A DNA stretch of 64,000 nt, taken from NCBI RefSeq assembly GCF_003627795.1, contig NZ_CP032684.1, forward strand, positions 659,001 to 723,000. Direction: 5' to 3'. Within the stretch, counting starts at the first letter, position 1. Each line of letters starts with the position of its first letter. The notes under the pieces are model-generated. The model saw nothing but the letters and a program-made list of their open reading frames with translations. It searched no databases and had not been told where the DNA came from. This document shows, piece by piece, positions 63,627 through 64,000 of this stretch. Both the position numbers and the translations under genes were made by a program. This stretch comes from Rhizobium sp. CCGE531. GTDB taxonomy: Bacteria > Pseudomonadota > Alphaproteobacteria > Rhizobiales > Rhizobiaceae.

Positions 63627-63718
63627 GGATTGCCCGATAGTTGGCCGGGGTGAGGGGCGAGGCACTAGGAGGCGGCGTCAACGAACATGCCTGACCTGCC
63701 GATCTCAATCGCTTCAAC

Positions 63719-64000
63719 TCACCGCCACATGCCGCGCATCCGCGCACCCACATCGACGCGCACCTGTCGCGCCCGGATGGCGGCGGGGCTTTCGGCTTTC
63801 GCTTGTGGCCAGCCGCAAACCTCGAAAAACTGCAGCAATGTCGCCGGGATGAAGCGGGTGCGTGAGGCGAAGACATGTTTATCGCCCTGCGCATGCTGGC
63901 CATGCACGAAAAACCGTTGCGGGGTGACGAGGTCGAGATTGTCCTTCGCCCGGGTCATGGCGACATAGAGCAGCCGCCGTTCCTCTTCGATCTCGGCGGA
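63719..64000 (-). CDS. UvrD/PcrA-like ATP-dependent helicase, C-terminal end (partial)
   Basis: Only the last 93 codons lie in the window; the gene enters from the right edge. The visible sequence starts SAEIEEERRLLYVAMTRAKD, the UvrD-family motif VI region. It continues LDLVTPQRFFVHGQ and SRTRFIPATLLQFFEVCGWP before the stop. Superfamily-1 3'-5' DNA helicase or translocase is therefore secure, but the exact member (UvrD, PcrA or a RecB-like protein) is not. It converges on mmsB. Confidence 0.88.
   Translation of the reverse strand, partial: SAEIEEERRLLYVAMTRAKDNLDLVTPQRFFVHGQHAQGDKHVFASRTRFIPATLLQFFEVCGWPQAKAESPAAIRARQVRVDVGARMRGMWR

Overview
The window looks like chromosome from a fast-growing member of the Rhizobiaceae, most likely Rhizobium in the tropici/etli/leguminosarum sense. 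No species was computed; the evidence is a combination of markers. These are the cell-cycle regulator gene gcrA, a SAM-II riboswitch ahead of metZ, a gstI/glnII divergent pair with a sigma-54 promoter, a podJ-type polarity gene, a two-lobed 364-residue dCTP deaminase, and many short palindromic intergenic elements of the kind seen in rhizobia. Base composition is high-GC throughout. No insertion sequence, integrase, CRISPR array or prophage block was found.

Layout. 1-6380: the phosphate operon pstS-pstC-pstA-pstB-phoU-phoB, cut just before pstS. 6380-11200: gcrA (minus), then argD, argF and hslO, closed by convergent apaG. 11200-12580: a gene-poor 600 bp stretch and an unusual DnaB-core-like ATPase. 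12580-15300: metZ with its SAM-II riboswitch, dcd and tRNA-Gly(CCC). 15300-22220: LysR/MFS pair, acyltransferase, periplasmic binding protein, TerB-like protein, a membrane-anchored nuclease-like protein with an S24 repressor, and a small secreted protein. 22300-27750: DUF952-pyrD, a MATE/CAP/DUF6460 operon, a TPR-methyltransferase and a YitT protein. 27700-30800: gstI/glnII, then an Rrf2 regulator with an AhpD-like protein. 31100-34500: an Lhr-like helicase and the nuclease PdeM. 34600-37550: RibD-like reductase/HxlR pair and TauE/TIGR02186 pair. 37790-41470: podJ. 41950-47280: a fatty-acid beta-oxidation operon behind a perfect 22 bp inverted repeat. 47500-53000: orphan secreted protein, MFS/TetR pair, mscL and an aminotransferase. 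53100-64000: galE, then a LysR gene divergent from a branched-chain-type ABC transporter operon that continues into a GMC oxidoreductase, a 3-hydroxyisobutyryl-CoA hydrolase and mmsB. The 3' end of a UvrD-like helicase runs off the right edge.

Most genes are housekeeping or ordinary metabolism. The less ordinary signals are regulatory and structural: the SAM-II switch with mutually exclusive hairpins, a tight cluster of GANTC methylation sites between gcrA and argD, a terminator-like hairpin in the argD leader, several families of palindromic elements (one with compensatory changes, one supplying the ribosome binding site of a gene), and a LysR gene whose natural start seems to lack a standard start codon. 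I did not find a clear, completely new multi-gene system. The best candidates for unexplained function are the DnaB-core ATPase, the degenerate nuclease with its S24 repressor, and the 423-residue secreted orphan.
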